Shown here piece after piece: positions 32,707 to 41,044 of a stretch of DNA of 64,000 nt. Position 1 is the first letter of the stretch. The number at the start of each line of letters is the position of its first letter. Location of the stretch: NCBI RefSeq assembly GCF_021213805.1, contig NZ_JAJQJI010000001.1:503944-567943 (forward strand). Direction: 5' to 3'. The DNA comes from Mycobacterium sp. MYCO198283 (lineage in GTDB: Bacteria; Actinomycetota; Actinomycetes; Mycobacteriales; Mycobacteriaceae). A program made the position numbers and the translations under genes. The notes beneath the pieces were generated by a model that saw only the letters and a list, made by a program, of their open reading frames with translations, was not told the DNA's origin and searched no databases.

Positions 32707-32951
32707 GGTTCAAGGGCGACAAGACCGGCGGGATGCGCATCGGCGACGTCGTCGGGCCGGGCACCGACGGCTGCTACCGGCGGATCACCGACGTGTGGTT
32801 CGACGATATCGACGGCCACACCTACGTCGACGGCGAGGCGCTGCCCCCGCAACCGGAGAGCGGCAACGTCCGCTACTACGGCTCGGCCGGCGCCGACGAC
32901 GGCCCGCCGCCGATGCAAGAACGCCTACCCAACGAATTGAGGCCCCGATGA
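32703..32951 (+). CDS. Small hypothetical phage protein
   Basis: This 82-residue protein is beta-rich in the middle (GCYRRITDVWFDDIDGHTYVDGEAL) with an acidic/proline C-terminus. It overlaps both neighbours by 4 bases. No domain is recognised. Confidence 0.5.
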   Translation: MRFKGDKTGGMRIGDVVGPGTDGCYRRITDVWFDDIDGHTYVDGEALPPQPESGNVRYYGSAGADDGPPPMQERLPNELRPR

Positions 32952-33073
32952 ACCGAAAGCCGTTTCGATGCGCCGTGGTCGCGGCCAGCGTGGCCGGAGC
33001 TGCCGCTCTAGCCGCGCTGATCGCAGCATCCGCCGCGGTCAGCCACTACAAGGCGGAGATCCGCGGCCGATGA
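32948..33073 (+). CDS. Small single-span membrane protein
   Basis: This 41-residue protein has a basic start (MNRKPFR), one hydrophobic segment (CAVVAASVAGAAALAALIAA) and a short basic tail. It overlaps the gene before it by ATGA. It could be membrane-inserted; the role is unknown. Confidence 0.5.
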   Translation: MNRKPFRCAVVAASVAGAAALAALIAASAAVSHYKAEIRGR

Positions 33074-33145
33074 CCGCGCGGACAGCCGGCCGACTGCGGC
33101 AGCGCAGCCCCCGGTTTGTCCTCCGGCCTCCCTATACCTACGAGA

Positions 33146-33177
33146 GAGGCCCCCTCGGGGGCAACCGAGAGGGCCTC
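33146..33177. terminator. Hairpin in the 255-base gap after the small-gene cluster
   Basis: A 13-bp stem with one mismatch (GAGGCCCCCTCGG and CCGAGAGGGCCTC) encloses a 6-base loop GGGCAA. It lies in the only long gap of this region (33074-33328), so it is a likely terminator. The rest of the gap is less GC-rich, with no gene I trust; it may carry the promoter of the HNH gene. Confidence 0.6.
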
Positions 33178-33328
33178 AACAGCTCAGACACACACCCTTC
33201 ACCAGGTCCGTCGAGCACCCGAGCTACCCCCGACTCTAAGCCCATCGGGGGACACGCGAACCAAGCGTGGTCGTCCCCGGTCAGAGCGGGATCGCTCTCC
33301 CGATTCATCAAGTTCGCGAGGTAAAGGC

Positions 33329-33907
33329 ATGTCCGGGCTCGCCGCTGACAAGGGCTTGACGAAACACACCGACCGTGGGGCCACCGCGCCCGCCGACGAC
33401 GGACACACCATGCGCGACAGCCATACGCAGCACAGTCCACGTTGGCCCTTAACAGGGCCAACTCTGTCAGCCCGCACTCTGCCTCCGCAGGAAACCCCAA
33501 CCCCGCCCGGGGACCAGCGAGCAGCGGGTGTCGCGCAGCGCCGCTACCACCGCTACATGAACTCGACCGCCTGGCGCGACCGGCAGACCAGTTACTACGC
33601 CACCCACGACCGGCGGTGCGCGTTCTGCGGAGCCACCGACGACATCGAGCTGCACCACCACACCTACGTGCGGCTCGGCCGCGAGCTCGACGCCGACCTC
33701 CTGCCGCTGTGCCCCACCCACCACGCCGAAGTGCACACCCACCACACCGAGCACGACGTGACGCTCACCGCGGCGACCCGGGCGGTGGCCGCCAGGTACG
33801 GGGTGGCGATCGTGCGGCGCCGGGAGCCCGGCCGCAAGGCGCGGAACCAGCAGCGGAAAGCGCGCCGGCAGGCCCGCATCGAAGCCCAACGCGAGGCGGC
33901 CCGGTGA
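33329..33907 (+). CDS. HNH endonuclease
   Basis: This 192-residue protein carries an HNH domain: YYATHDRRCAFCGATDDIELHHHTYVRLG, then LCPTHHAEVH. The ATG at 33329 is preceded by GAGGTAAAGG. A shorter start at MNSTAW (near 33557) would leave only the nuclease domain. The N-terminal 75 residues are Thr/Pro-rich and unstructured, so the start is uncertain. A very basic tail suggests DNA binding. It is the first of three HNH genes in the prophage. Confidence 0.72.
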   Translation: MSGLAADKGLTKHTDRGATAPADDGHTMRDSHTQHSPRWPLTGPTLSARTLPPQETPTPPGDQRAAGVAQRRYHRYMNSTAWRDRQTSYYATHDRRCAFCGATDDIELHHHTYVRLGRELDADLLPLCPTHHAEVHTHHTEHDVTLTAATRAVAARYGVAIVRRREPGRKARNQQRKARRQARIEAQREAAR

Positions 33908-34155
33908 GCGACGAAGAACGCAGCGACTGCTACCGGCGGGACTACAGCGGCCATTCCCGGAACTGGCGCAGCGACCCCGAGCTGGTGCGCCGCCACCACG
34001 CAGCGCTCACCGTGCTGTGCCGGCACTGCCAGCAGCCACCCGGCCAGCCGTGCGTCCACTGCGACAACCTCGGCGCCCCCACCACCGAACCGCTGATCAA
34101 CCTCCCGTGCCACCCGGTGCGGGAGACCGACTCGAAAGGACTCAAGCAGCTATGA
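33904..34155 (+). CDS. Small zinc-binding phage protein
   Basis: This 83-residue protein has CRHCQQPPGQPCVHC near the middle. This is a double CxxC pattern shared by small actinophage zinc-finger proteins, followed by a conserved-looking HPVRE segment. It overlaps both neighbours by 4 bases. Confidence 0.6.
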   Translation: MSDEERSDCYRRDYSGHSRNWRSDPELVRRHHAALTVLCRHCQQPPGQPCVHCDNLGAPTTEPLINLPCHPVRETDSKGLKQL

Positions 34156-34607
34156 CTACCACCGACCATGACCAGCGGTGCCGCTGCCTGCACTCACGCC
34201 GCGCGCACCGCCGCGGATCATTCGGCCGGCCCTGCTGCACACGCTGCCGGTGTGACCGCTACGTCGTGCGGCGGCCCGCCTGGCGTGTCACCAGCAAGCC
34301 GCGCTCGGCGTCCATCGCGCCGCTACTGGCCCGATGGTCAGTCGCTTCGCCGAGCGGCGACGTCGTGTTCACGGCGCCGACACAGCTGTCCGCGCTGACG
34401 ATCGCGAACGCACTCGCAGTGGTGGCGCGCCTGGCCGCACGAACCGACCGCCACCTGGGGATCGCCCCGGTCCGGCCGACGCTCATCGGCGCCAGCCTCG
34501 TCCCGGGCGTCGTGCAGTACGCCGAGAGCGGCATCGACCACGGCGCGCACAGCGCCGCCGAGATGTTCCCGCAGCACCGCGGCCGCACCGCCGCCCAGGG
34601 GGGCTGA
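34152..34607 (+). CDS. Hypothetical phage protein with Cys-rich N-terminus
   Basis: This 151-residue protein starts MTTTDHDQRCRCLHSRRAHR, with further cysteines in GRPCCTRCRCDRY that could bind zinc. The remainder (VVFTAPTQLSALTIANALAVVARLAARTDRHLG) is a plain alpha/beta stretch. The function is unknown. Confidence 0.5.
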   Translation: MTTTDHDQRCRCLHSRRAHRRGSFGRPCCTRCRCDRYVVRRPAWRVTSKPRSASIAPLLARWSVASPSGDVVFTAPTQLSALTIANALAVVARLAARTDRHLGIAPVRPTLIGASLVPGVVQYAESGIDHGAHSAAEMFPQHRGRTAAQGG

Positions 34608-34610
34608 GGC

Positions 34611-34883
34611 GTGTCTCACGAACTGCCGCCGCACCTGCAGTCGATGGTCGACCAGGCCGACGCGTTCAGCCGCGACGTGCTCACCTCGGCGCTGACGAAC
34701 TACCGGACCCACGCCGACAGCGCGCACGGCGGGAACCCGTCACCGTGCGGGCAGGCGCTCGTCGCGCTCGGCGCGTTCTCCCGGCTCGACCGGATGAGCC
34801 TCGCTAACGTGTTCGCCTACGCCGTCGAACGGATCTTCGTCCTGGAGCGCGAGCGGGCCGACCGAGGCGGGGCCGCCCAGTGA
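34611..34883 (+). CDS. Hypothetical phage protein
   Basis: This 90-residue, mostly helical protein (ELPPHLQSMVDQADAFSRDVLTSALTNYRTH ... LANVFAYAVERIFVLERERADRG) has no recognised motif. It overlaps the RuvC-like gene by 4 bases. Confidence 0.5.
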   Translation: MSHELPPHLQSMVDQADAFSRDVLTSALTNYRTHADSAHGGNPSPCGQALVALGAFSRLDRMSLANVFAYAVERIFVLERERADRGGAAQ

Positions 34884-35701
34884 GGACGGTCGACCCGATC
34901 GCGCCGGGCGCCGCCGCGCTCGCCGCTGCCGGCGGAATCGAGTTCGTCGGCACCGACAACGTCATCTCGTGCGGGCTGTGCGGCGAATGGAACGACCGCC
35001 TCGGCGCCAGCGCCGCGGCGTGGAGCCGCCGCCACGCGCGCGAGGTTCACGACGCCGCCCGCCCGTCGGTGCTCGGCCTCGACCTGTCGCTCACCCGCAC
35101 CGGCATCGCCGTCGAGACGCTGGAACCAGGCGCCGACGGCGCGACGTGGCCGTCGCTCCTCACGCACTGCGGCGAAACCGGCTCGCAGACCGCCACCTAC
35201 GACGAACGCGGCCGCCGCCTCGTCCGCCAGGCCCGCGCCGTCATGGGCTACGTCGACGCCGCCGCCCGCGCCGGCGCCGACATCCGGCTCGCCGTCGTCG
35301 AAGGACCCAGCTACGGACAGTCGTCGATGCCGTCCTACTACGACCGCGCCGGCCTGTGGTGGGCGATCATCACCGCCCTGCAGGCCCGCAGCATCCCGTT
35401 CGCGGTCGTCACGCCCGACCACCGCGCGAAGTTCATCTGCGGCGTCAAGCCACCGATGGGCAAGGACCGCGACCGCGGGAAACGGCTCATCGTCGACCAG
35501 ACCCGCGCCCGCTTCAACACCACCGCCGGCCGCAGCACCGCCCCCCGTGACATGATGGACCGGCTCAACGCCGACCAAGCCGACGCGCTCGGCCTCGCCG
35601 ACATGGGAGTCGTCGCGCTCGGCTGGCCGACACCATGGCGCAAGGGCCGCCGCCACGTCGAGAACGTCGCCCTCACCACCTGGCCCGAGGTGACCGCATG
35701 A
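34880..35701 (+). CDS. RuvC-like resolvase/nuclease with N-terminal zinc-finger-like segment
   Basis: This 273-residue protein has a C2H2-like start (ISCGLCGEWNDRLGASAAAWSRRHAREVH, residues about 28-56). An RNase-H-fold RuvC domain follows, with acidic residues in VLGLDLSLTRTG (near 66), LAVVEGPSYG (near 138) and LNADQADALGLAD (near 230). Phage RuvC-like enzymes cut branched DNA in recombination or before packaging. It overlaps the methylase gene by ATGA. Confidence 0.78.
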   Translation: MRTVDPIAPGAAALAAAGGIEFVGTDNVISCGLCGEWNDRLGASAAAWSRRHAREVHDAARPSVLGLDLSLTRTGIAVETLEPGADGATWPSLLTHCGETGSQTATYDERGRRLVRQARAVMGYVDAAARAGADIRLAVVEGPSYGQSSMPSYYDRAGLWWAIITALQARSIPFAVVTPDHRAKFICGVKPPMGKDRDRGKRLIVDQTRARFNTTAGRSTAPRDMMDRLNADQADALGLADMGVVALGWPTPWRKGRRHVENVALTTWPEVTA

Positions 35702-36519
35702 GCACCGTCTACTTCGGGGACGGCTGGATCCGCTCCGAGCGCGGCCTGCTCGTGCCGCCCCGGCGCCGCGGCTGCGACTGCGGGCGACCGCACGCCGTCG
35801 AACTGTTCGCCGGCGCGGGCGGCTTCTCGTACGGCTTCCACCAGGCCGGCTGGCACGTCATCGCCGCCGCCGAGTACGACGTCGCCGCGTCGCTGACCTA
35901 CCTCGCGAACCTGGCCCGCCCCGGCGTCCGCATCCACACCGACCCCACCCACCCGGTGGCGGCCAGCGCGAGGTCGTCGAAGCCCGCGAAGCGGAAGACC
36001 GCCCGCACCGCGGTGCCGTTCGAGCCGCACATCGGCACCGGCTGGATCGCTGGCGAGCCCGACGACCCCGGCTGCCGGCACTTCTACCTCTACAACGTCC
36101 GCAACCTCACCGGTCAGCGGATCCTCGACGACCTCGGCCTCGACGAAGTCGAGTGCGTCTTCGGCGGCCCACCGTGCCAAGGCTTCTCCGTCGCCGGGAA
36201 GCAAGACGTCATGGACCCGCGGAACTGCCTGATCTTCGACTTCGCGCGCATCGTGTGCGAGATCCGGCCGAAGACGTTCGTCATCGAGAACGTGCCCGGC
36301 CTGCTGAAGATGCGCACACCTGAAGGCATCCCGGTCGTCGACGCCTTGGCACTCGCCATGTCACGCGGCGGCTACGGCGAATACGAGCCACTACGGCGCG
36401 CGCTCGGCGCGACGGACACCGCGCGCGCCGGAATGCGGGACGCGGTGAAGAAGCCGTCCGCCGCCGCGGCGGACGCCGCCGTCGACGACGAGCTCGCGCT
36501 GTTCGAGGTGACGCCATGA
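35698..36519 (+). CDS. Short C5-cytosine DNA methyltransferase
   Basis: This 273-residue protein keeps motif I (AVELFAGAGGFSYGFHQAG, residues about 33-51), the catalytic loop (VFGGPPCQGFSVAG, Cys near 159) and the ENVPG motif (near 196). Motif VIII (QxRxR), a target-recognition domain and motif X are not visible, and the protein ends about 75 residues after ENVPG. It could be a reduced phage enzyme or need a partner subunit. It is coupled to the RuvC-like gene. Confidence 0.8.
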   Translation: MSTVYFGDGWIRSERGLLVPPRRRGCDCGRPHAVELFAGAGGFSYGFHQAGWHVIAAAEYDVAASLTYLANLARPGVRIHTDPTHPVAASARSSKPAKRKTARTAVPFEPHIGTGWIAGEPDDPGCRHFYLYNVRNLTGQRILDDLGLDEVECVFGGPPCQGFSVAGKQDVMDPRNCLIFDFARIVCEIRPKTFVIENVPGLLKMRTPEGIPVVDALALAMSRGGYGEYEPLRRALGATDTARAGMRDAVKKPSAAAADAAVDDELALFEVTP

Positions 36520-37058
36520 CCGACACGCCCGACGACATCGTGACCCGCGCCCACCAGGCGCTCGAAGGCATCACCGAAGGGCCGTGGGAACACCGCACGG
36601 CACCCCACCGTGATGACGACGAGATGCCCGTATCGGCAGCCGATAAGGCCGAGTGGCAGAACGGAACACTCATCGGCGACGGAGAACCGCTGCACGTGCT
36701 CATCGCCGCAAGTCCGGACCCGGAGTTCGCGTACATCGTCCCCGCGCTGACGGGGGATGGCCCGACCAGCGAGCGGAACGCCGAGTTCATCGCTGCTGCG
36801 CGGACCCTCTTGCCGGAGCTGGTCGCCGAGGTCAAGCGGCTGCGTCCTCGTCGCGTCGAGACCGTCGAGGAGCTCGACGCGCTGCCGGAACACTGCATCA
36901 TCCGGTCGCAGCGCAACGGCCACGCCTACGAGAAGAACCGCCGCTACTGCCAGGCCGGCAAGCCGTGGTGGGAGGCGGGGAACGGCAGCTGCATGAGCAG
37001 CGACGACGTGCCGCTTCCCGCGCTGCTGCTGTGGACTCCGGAGGCCGGCGGTGCCTGA
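36516..37058 (+). CDS. Ead/Ea22-like phage protein
   Basis: This 180-residue protein contains ITEGPWEHR near the start and ERNAEFIAAARTLLPELVAEVKRLR, the pattern of phage Ead/Ea22-like proteins. A C-terminal segment follows (CIIRSQRNGHAYEKNRRYCQAGKPWWEAG). The role is unknown. It overlaps the methylase gene by ATGA. Confidence 0.6.
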   Translation: MTDTPDDIVTRAHQALEGITEGPWEHRTAPHRDDDEMPVSAADKAEWQNGTLIGDGEPLHVLIAASPDPEFAYIVPALTGDGPTSERNAEFIAAARTLLPELVAEVKRLRPRRVETVEELDALPEHCIIRSQRNGHAYEKNRRYCQAGKPWWEAGNGSCMSSDDVPLPALLLWTPEAGGA

Positions 37059-37212
37059 GTCGTGGCGGCCGGGCGAACCGGTCCATGTGTGCGGCTGCGT
37101 CATCGAAGGCGGCGTATTCACCGCGCGGTGTGCTGCTCACCCGCCCTGGGATGAGTTGCGGAACGACCAGCTGCACGCCGCCTCGATCCGGCCGGAGGTC
37201 GGCGATGCCTGA
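37051..37212 (+). CDS. Small Cys-containing phage protein
   Basis: This 53-residue frame (VPESWRPGEPVHVCGCVIEG ...) has CxC plus a later Cys and His (ARCAAHPPW). It starts with GTG and overlaps both neighbours by 8 bases. Confidence 0.5.
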   Translation: MPESWRPGEPVHVCGCVIEGGVFTARCAAHPPWDELRNDQLHAASIRPEVGDA

Positions 37213-37402
37213 CGTCTACGTTCCACCAGCCCCGCACTACTGCAGCCCTTGGCGTGACGGATCGCGCACCGACCGGGCCATCTGGCGGTGCGCGGTGTGC
37301 GGTCGTTACTGGTGGCATGACGACGTCTGGAACTGCTGGGTGCGGGTGCGCTGGTGGCACTTCCGCCTGCGCCGCTGCATACGTACGCAGGAGGCGCGGT
37401 AG
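37205..37402 (+). CDS. Small tryptophan-rich zinc-finger-like phage protein
   Basis: This 65-residue protein contains IWRCAVCGRYWWHDDVWNCWVRVRWWHFRLRRC, so Trp is unusually frequent and a CxxC knuckle is present. It resembles small zinc proteins of actinophages. It abuts the WhiB gene. Confidence 0.5.
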   Translation: MPDVYVPPAPHYCSPWRDGSRTDRAIWRCAVCGRYWWHDDVWNCWVRVRWWHFRLRRCIRTQEAR

Positions 37403-37758
37403 TGGGTCAGACGAATCACGCCCGGCCCCCGGGCCTCGCGACGGCCGGCCAGGCGCGCGCGAAGCTGGTGCGGTTGATCCTCGGCGACCTCGACCAGGAC
37501 TGGCAGCTGCGGTCGGCATGCCGCGGGCACCCCCGTCCGGACATCTTCTATCCGCCGCCGGCGCGGGCGGACGCCGACATCAAACGCTCGCAGTCGGAGC
37601 GTCGACGGCGGATCATCATCGCGGAAGCGAAGAGCGTGTGCCGACGCTGCCCGGTGCGCGAGGAGTGCCTGGCGTTCGCGGACGCGATCGGCGACTACAA
37701 CGGCATCTGGGGCGGCAAGACAGCACGCGAGCGCGGCCGCCCCCGCGACGAACGATGA
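37402..37758 (+). CDS. Phage WhiB-family transcriptional regulator
   Basis: This 118-residue protein has the four WhiB cysteines (SACRGHPRPDIFYPP near residue 39, then SVCRRCPVREECLAFA) and the signature turn GIWGGKTARERGR with its basic tail. It should bind a [4Fe-4S] cluster and act with the host sigma factor. A related phage WhiB (TM4) blocks host septation and superinfection. The GTG at 37402 follows an AGGAGG site. Confidence 0.88.
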   Translation: MGQTNHARPPGLATAGQARAKLVRLILGDLDQDWQLRSACRGHPRPDIFYPPPARADADIKRSQSERRRRIIIAEAKSVCRRCPVREECLAFADAIGDYNGIWGGKTARERGRPRDER

Positions 37759-38108
37759 CCGCCTCACCGACTGAGAGGACTGCCCTTGTGACCACGATGC
37801 GTCTGTGGAACGCCGAATTCGACCATCTCGCCACGCAATCGGGCTGCCGCGCCCCGAAGCGGCTGAGCCCGGAATGCGTCGAGGCCGCGGTGCGCCCAGG
37901 TCCGCTCCTCGACGCCATACACAGCGAGCTGCGCGCCGACCGCAACATGTACATCAGCTGGGACCCGGACCCCGACGAGCCGCCCGCCGCACGAGTGAGC
38001 GCGATCGTCACGTCGCTGTCGATCGAGCAGCGCCCCTGCGAGTGCGGCAACAGCACGGTCACCACCGCGACCGTGCGCGGCCACGTACCACTCGGGACCC
38101 TGCGGTGA
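37755..38108 (+). CDS. Hypothetical phage protein
   Basis: This 117-residue protein (MTASPTERTALVTTMRLWNA ...) has no recognised fold and ends with a CxC (RPCECGNSTVTTATVRG). Internal starts at 37788 (GTG) and 37797 (ATG) are possible. It overlaps both neighbours by 4 bases. Confidence 0.5.
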   Translation: MTASPTERTALVTTMRLWNAEFDHLATQSGCRAPKRLSPECVEAAVRPGPLLDAIHSELRADRNMYISWDPDPDEPPAARVSAIVTSLSIEQRPCECGNSTVTTATVRGHVPLGTLR

Positions 38109-38662
38109 CCGACGCGACGATGCGCCGCGTGCTGGTGCGGATCGTCGACAACACCGGGCCTTGGCGGGAAGTCGGCTACACGATCGCCAGCGAAGTGATC
38201 TGCCGGCCGGTGACGTTCCGGACCCGGCTCGGCGGCCCGCAAGGCGACCCCGGCGAAGCGACCCTCGACGGCATCGCGCTCGTCGGGGAGGGCGGCAAGG
38301 CCGGGTACCTGTCGATCGAGCCGATCGCGCACATGCTCGGCCAGCAGGTGCTGAAGATCGCCCGCACCGTCGAGTTGCTGTGGCTGCCCGTCACCGCCAG
38401 CCGCAACGAGCTCGTCGACATGTGGACCATCGAATGCGTCCCGCTGGTGTCGTGGTTCAACCTGTCGCAGATGACCGACGACGCGATCCTCCGCCGCGGC
38501 GGCGTCAACCCGGACACCGGCGAGCTGCGCCTCCCCGACGAGCCGGACCGCTGCGACTACTGCGGCGGCGCCGGCGTCATCGCGGGCCCGCTCAGCGCCG
38601 CCGCCTCACAGAACCTCATCTGCCCCGCCTGCGAGGGCACCGGCCGCAAACCCGCGCCGTGA
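38105..38662 (+). CDS. Phage protein with C-terminal DnaJ-like zinc motif
   Basis: This 185-residue protein has an alpha/beta N-terminal part (RVLVRIVDNTGPWREVGYTI; LSIEPIAHMLGQQVLKIART). It ends in DRCDYCGGAGVIAG ... LICPACEGTGRKP, two CxxCxGxG knuckles like half of the DnaJ zinc-binding region. The partner is unknown. Confidence 0.6.
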   Translation: MTDATMRRVLVRIVDNTGPWREVGYTIASEVICRPVTFRTRLGGPQGDPGEATLDGIALVGEGGKAGYLSIEPIAHMLGQQVLKIARTVELLWLPVTASRNELVDMWTIECVPLVSWFNLSQMTDDAILRRGGVNPDTGELRLPDEPDRCDYCGGAGVIAGPLSAAASQNLICPACEGTGRKPAP

Positions 38663-38892
38663 CACCGGAACTCATCGACCGCCTGGTCGACGAGTTCGAC
38701 GAGCGGTTCGACGAACCGCCGCCCGCCGTCGGCGTCGACGACCTCTGCGTGTGCGGGCACACCTTCGGGGAGCACCGGCCGGGCTGCGACGCCCTCATCA
38801 TCGCGGCCGGCCGCGAACAGTTCTGCACCTGCACCGATTTCGAGCTCGACGACGAGCTATCAAACCGGCCGCCCGGTTCCTACGGTGACTGA
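38659..38892 (+). CDS. Small acidic Cys/His phage protein
   Basis: This 77-residue protein starts with an acidic helix (LIDRLVDEFDERFDEPPP). It continues with DLCVCGHTFGEHRPGCDALI and FCTCTDF, several Cys/His residues that could hold zinc. It is followed by a 114-base gap with no gene, probably a promoter region for the gene at 39007. Confidence 0.5.
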   Translation: MTPELIDRLVDEFDERFDEPPPAVGVDDLCVCGHTFGEHRPGCDALIIAAGREQFCTCTDFELDDELSNRPPGSYGD

Positions 38893-39006
38893 ACGCGGTG
38901 GTGCGTCAAACCGGTTCACACAGGTACCTCGGTGTTTGTTCTCGACCGGCAAGGGCAAGCCACGATCCGCGGGTCGCGGGGAGCCTGCACCTGCGCACCA
39001 CCGCGC

Positions 39007-40020
39007 ATGTCCTTCGACCTGCCCACAATCAGCACCGTGGGCAAAGCCATCAAGCAGAAGCGCCGTCACCCCATCAGCGTCGCTGAGGCGAAACGCCAGC
39101 TAGCAGCGGCCCGCCGCCGCGAAGAGGCCGCGCCGCCCGCGGTCGACCTGGCGAACCTCGACACCCCCGGCGTCAGCCACGCCGAGCAGTACGCCGAGTT
39201 CCTCAACCGGCCCGGCGACTTCTACGTCGCCCGCATCGAGATCCCCCTCGACGACGAGATACACCTGCGGCCGAAGCTCGGCGTCACGGCCACCTTGAAG
39301 GCCGACGCGCAGCAACTGCCCTACCTCGTCGAGGTTCTCCGACAGATCCGCGGCGCACTCGGCGACCACGCCCGGATCAACCTCGTCCGCGCCACCCCAG
39401 CCGGCGACCAGCCGGAGCAAGCATCGCGAGCCTCGAGCACGGCTCCTACCAGGGCGTTTCCGACCTCAACGGGGCCGCTGCAGGCCACTCCCGAGGAGCT
39501 CTCTGCCATCCGCGAGATGCGCGCCCGCGCCGAAGCGCGCAACGGCTTCACCATGCCCCCACCGAACGGCAAGCCGATGCTCCCCGACGGCCCGCCGCAG
39601 CTCTACGGCCGCGACTGGGTCGCCGAGGGTCAGAAAATCTACGACGGCACCGTCGCGCAGTCCCCGTGGCAGCAGGAACACGCCGTGATCGCCGACGCCG
39701 CTCAGCGCGACCTCACCCGCGAGGAGATCGCCCGCATGCTCCCGGGCCGCACCCGCGCCGAGGTTGCCGCTGAACTCGGCAAGACACCCGAGGAGCTCGG
39801 CGGGAACGTATATCACGCGGACGTGATGCCCGAGCAGCTCGCCGCCGACCTGGGCGTCCCAGTCGAATCGCTGCGCCGCATCCCGATGACCGGCGGAGGC
39901 CACGCCTGGACCGTCGCACCGGCCGAACCGGCCACCACGCCGCAGCCCGCACCGCCGCCAGGAACGCAGCACGGACGCGACGGCGATCAGTGGCTCGACG
40001 CAAGATACGACGACCGCTGA
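39007..40020 (+). CDS. Hypothetical phage protein
   Basis: This 337-residue protein has a basic helical start (GKAIKQKRRHPISVAEAKRQLAAARRREE). A folded segment follows (FYVARIEIPLDDEIHLRPKLGVTATLKADAQQLPYLVEVLRQIRGALG), then a Pro-rich C-terminal half. No family is recognised. The ATG at 39007 is the first start compatible with protein-like composition. Confidence 0.55.
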   Translation: MSFDLPTISTVGKAIKQKRRHPISVAEAKRQLAAARRREEAAPPAVDLANLDTPGVSHAEQYAEFLNRPGDFYVARIEIPLDDEIHLRPKLGVTATLKADAQQLPYLVEVLRQIRGALGDHARINLVRATPAGDQPEQASRASSTAPTRAFPTSTGPLQATPEELSAIREMRARAEARNGFTMPPPNGKPMLPDGPPQLYGRDWVAEGQKIYDGTVAQSPWQQEHAVIADAAQRDLTREEIARMLPGRTRAEVAAELGKTPEELGGNVYHADVMPEQLAADLGVPVESLRRIPMTGGGHAWTVAPAEPATTPQPAPPPGTQHGRDGDQWLDARYDDR

Positions 40021-40023
40021 CGC

Positions 40024-40518
40024 CTACCCGTGGGGCGGTACAAATCCGAAGCACTCGCACTTGAAGCAACGGCCTCCGGGTCCCTCGTGGTGCCAGCTCG
40101 CGCAGGAGCATGCCGCGCAGGACGGCACATTCGCCTCGGGGTCGCGGTACCAGGCCAGCATTTCGGCTGCCCGCCAGTCCCGGTGCTGACGTGACCGGAT
40201 GTCCATCGCGAGCCACGCAGCGGCGTCACGCGCGCCGGCGCGGCGGCATTCATCGGAGTCGTCTGTGGCGCACACCACCGTCCCGTCGAAAGCCTGCAGG
40301 CCGGGTCTCGGGCCGGCGAGCCATGGACTCAGCGACGGGGCGATCTCATCGATGACGCCGATGAGGTACTCGTAGACCTTCGCCTTCTCCTGCAGCTGCG
40401 CGTTTTCCCGCGTCGCATGGGCCAGGTCCTCTTCAGCTGCGTAGGCGCGCGCCCAGCCGATTCTGCGCTGCCGCTCCAACGCGGCCACCATGACGTCGAT
40501 CGAGTCATCCGACGTCAC
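40024..40518 (-). CDS. Cys-rich hypothetical protein of a leftward cassette
   Basis: This 164-residue protein has a coiled helical middle ([45 protein letters not shown]). It ends with [27 protein letters not shown], which is dense in Cys/His. Its GTG overlaps the stop of the HTH gene. It ends 3 bases from the end of the convergent gene at 40020. Confidence 0.6.
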   Translation of the reverse strand: MTSDDSIDVMVAALERQRRIGWARAYAAEEDLAHATRENAQLQEKAKVYEYLIGVIDEIAPSLSPWLAGPRPGLQAFDGTVVCATDDSDECRRAGARDAAAWLAMDIRSRQHRDWRAAEMLAWYRDPEANVPSCAACSCASWHHEGPGGRCFKCECFGFVPPHG

Positions 40519-40778
40519 GGCGCGACCTTGCCGAAACGCTGGTAGGCGGCCTGCCGGCTGATGCCGAGCGCGGTGCCGATCATGGCCCAGGTGTCGCCGG
40601 CCTGGCGGGCTGCGGTCACCGCGGCGAGCAGCTCGGCGTCGGCGTCGCCGAGGGCCTTCGCCGCCGCGGCGATGCGGCGCATGTGCCGGCCGTCGCGGGC
40701 GTCGGCCGGGTTGACGTCGAGGCTGTCGAGCCACGCCTCAGCACTGGTGGCCTCAGTGGTCTTGTCGCGCATCATCAC
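40515..40778 (-). CDS. Antitoxin-like helix-turn-helix protein
   Basis: This 87-residue protein has an N-terminal helical region ([25 protein letters not shown]) and a C-terminal helix-turn-helix ([26 protein letters not shown]). The ATG follows AAGGTG, only 3 bases after the end of the broken toxin gene. Actinobacterial toxin-antitoxin pairs of this composition are known to me, so an antitoxin role is likely. Confidence 0.65.
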   Translation of the reverse strand: MMMRDKTTEATSAEAWLDSLDVNPADARDGRHMRRIAAAAKALGDADAELLAAVTAARQAGDTWAMIGTALGISRQAAYQRFGKVAP

Positions 40779-40781
40779 CTT

Positions 40782-41014
40782 TCAGAGGTAGTCGTAGAAC
40801 TATCGGGCGGAGCACGTCGGCGTGGATGATCCGCGCGAGCGCATCGGTCACGACGACGATTTCGAGCAGGCGACCGGTGCGGTCGGCACCGATGACGAAC
40901 TGGCGGATCTCGCCGTCGTAGTCCTACTCGATGACGCGGATGGCGTTGGCGACGGCGTGCAGCATGTCGGCGTCTTCGATGCCGTGCTTCCAGGCGCTGT
41001 CCGTGAATCCGCAT
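40782..41014 (-). pseudogene. Toxin gene with three inactivating lesions
   Basis: Read leftward from ATG at 41014, the gene would encode MRIH-DSAWKHGIEDADMLH then AVANAIRVIE-[stop][12 protein letters not shown] and [20 protein letters not shown] ... FYDYL. Three changes break it. There is one extra base after codon 4, an in-frame TAG at 40924-40926 where the family has Tyr, and one extra base before the final FYDYL. The stop (40782-40784) sits just before the antitoxin-like gene. The remaining sequence resembles small RNase-type toxins of actinobacteria. Confidence 0.72.
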
Positions 41015-41044
41015 ATGTAAATGAGACGTTTACACGGCCTCGGT

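Noticed and set aside
33070..33324. An 84-codon plus-strand frame after the small membrane-protein gene
   Set aside because: It runs through the strong hairpin at 33146-33177 and has low-complexity Ser/Pro/Arg composition, so I treat the stretch as intergenic.
36631..36645. TATCGGCAGCCGATA, a perfect palindrome similar to the early operators
   Set aside because: It has the same half-sites but is two bases shorter, which would rotate the half-sites. It lies in the middle of a coding region with no promoter nearby. Probably chance, though a repressor binding test could revisit it.
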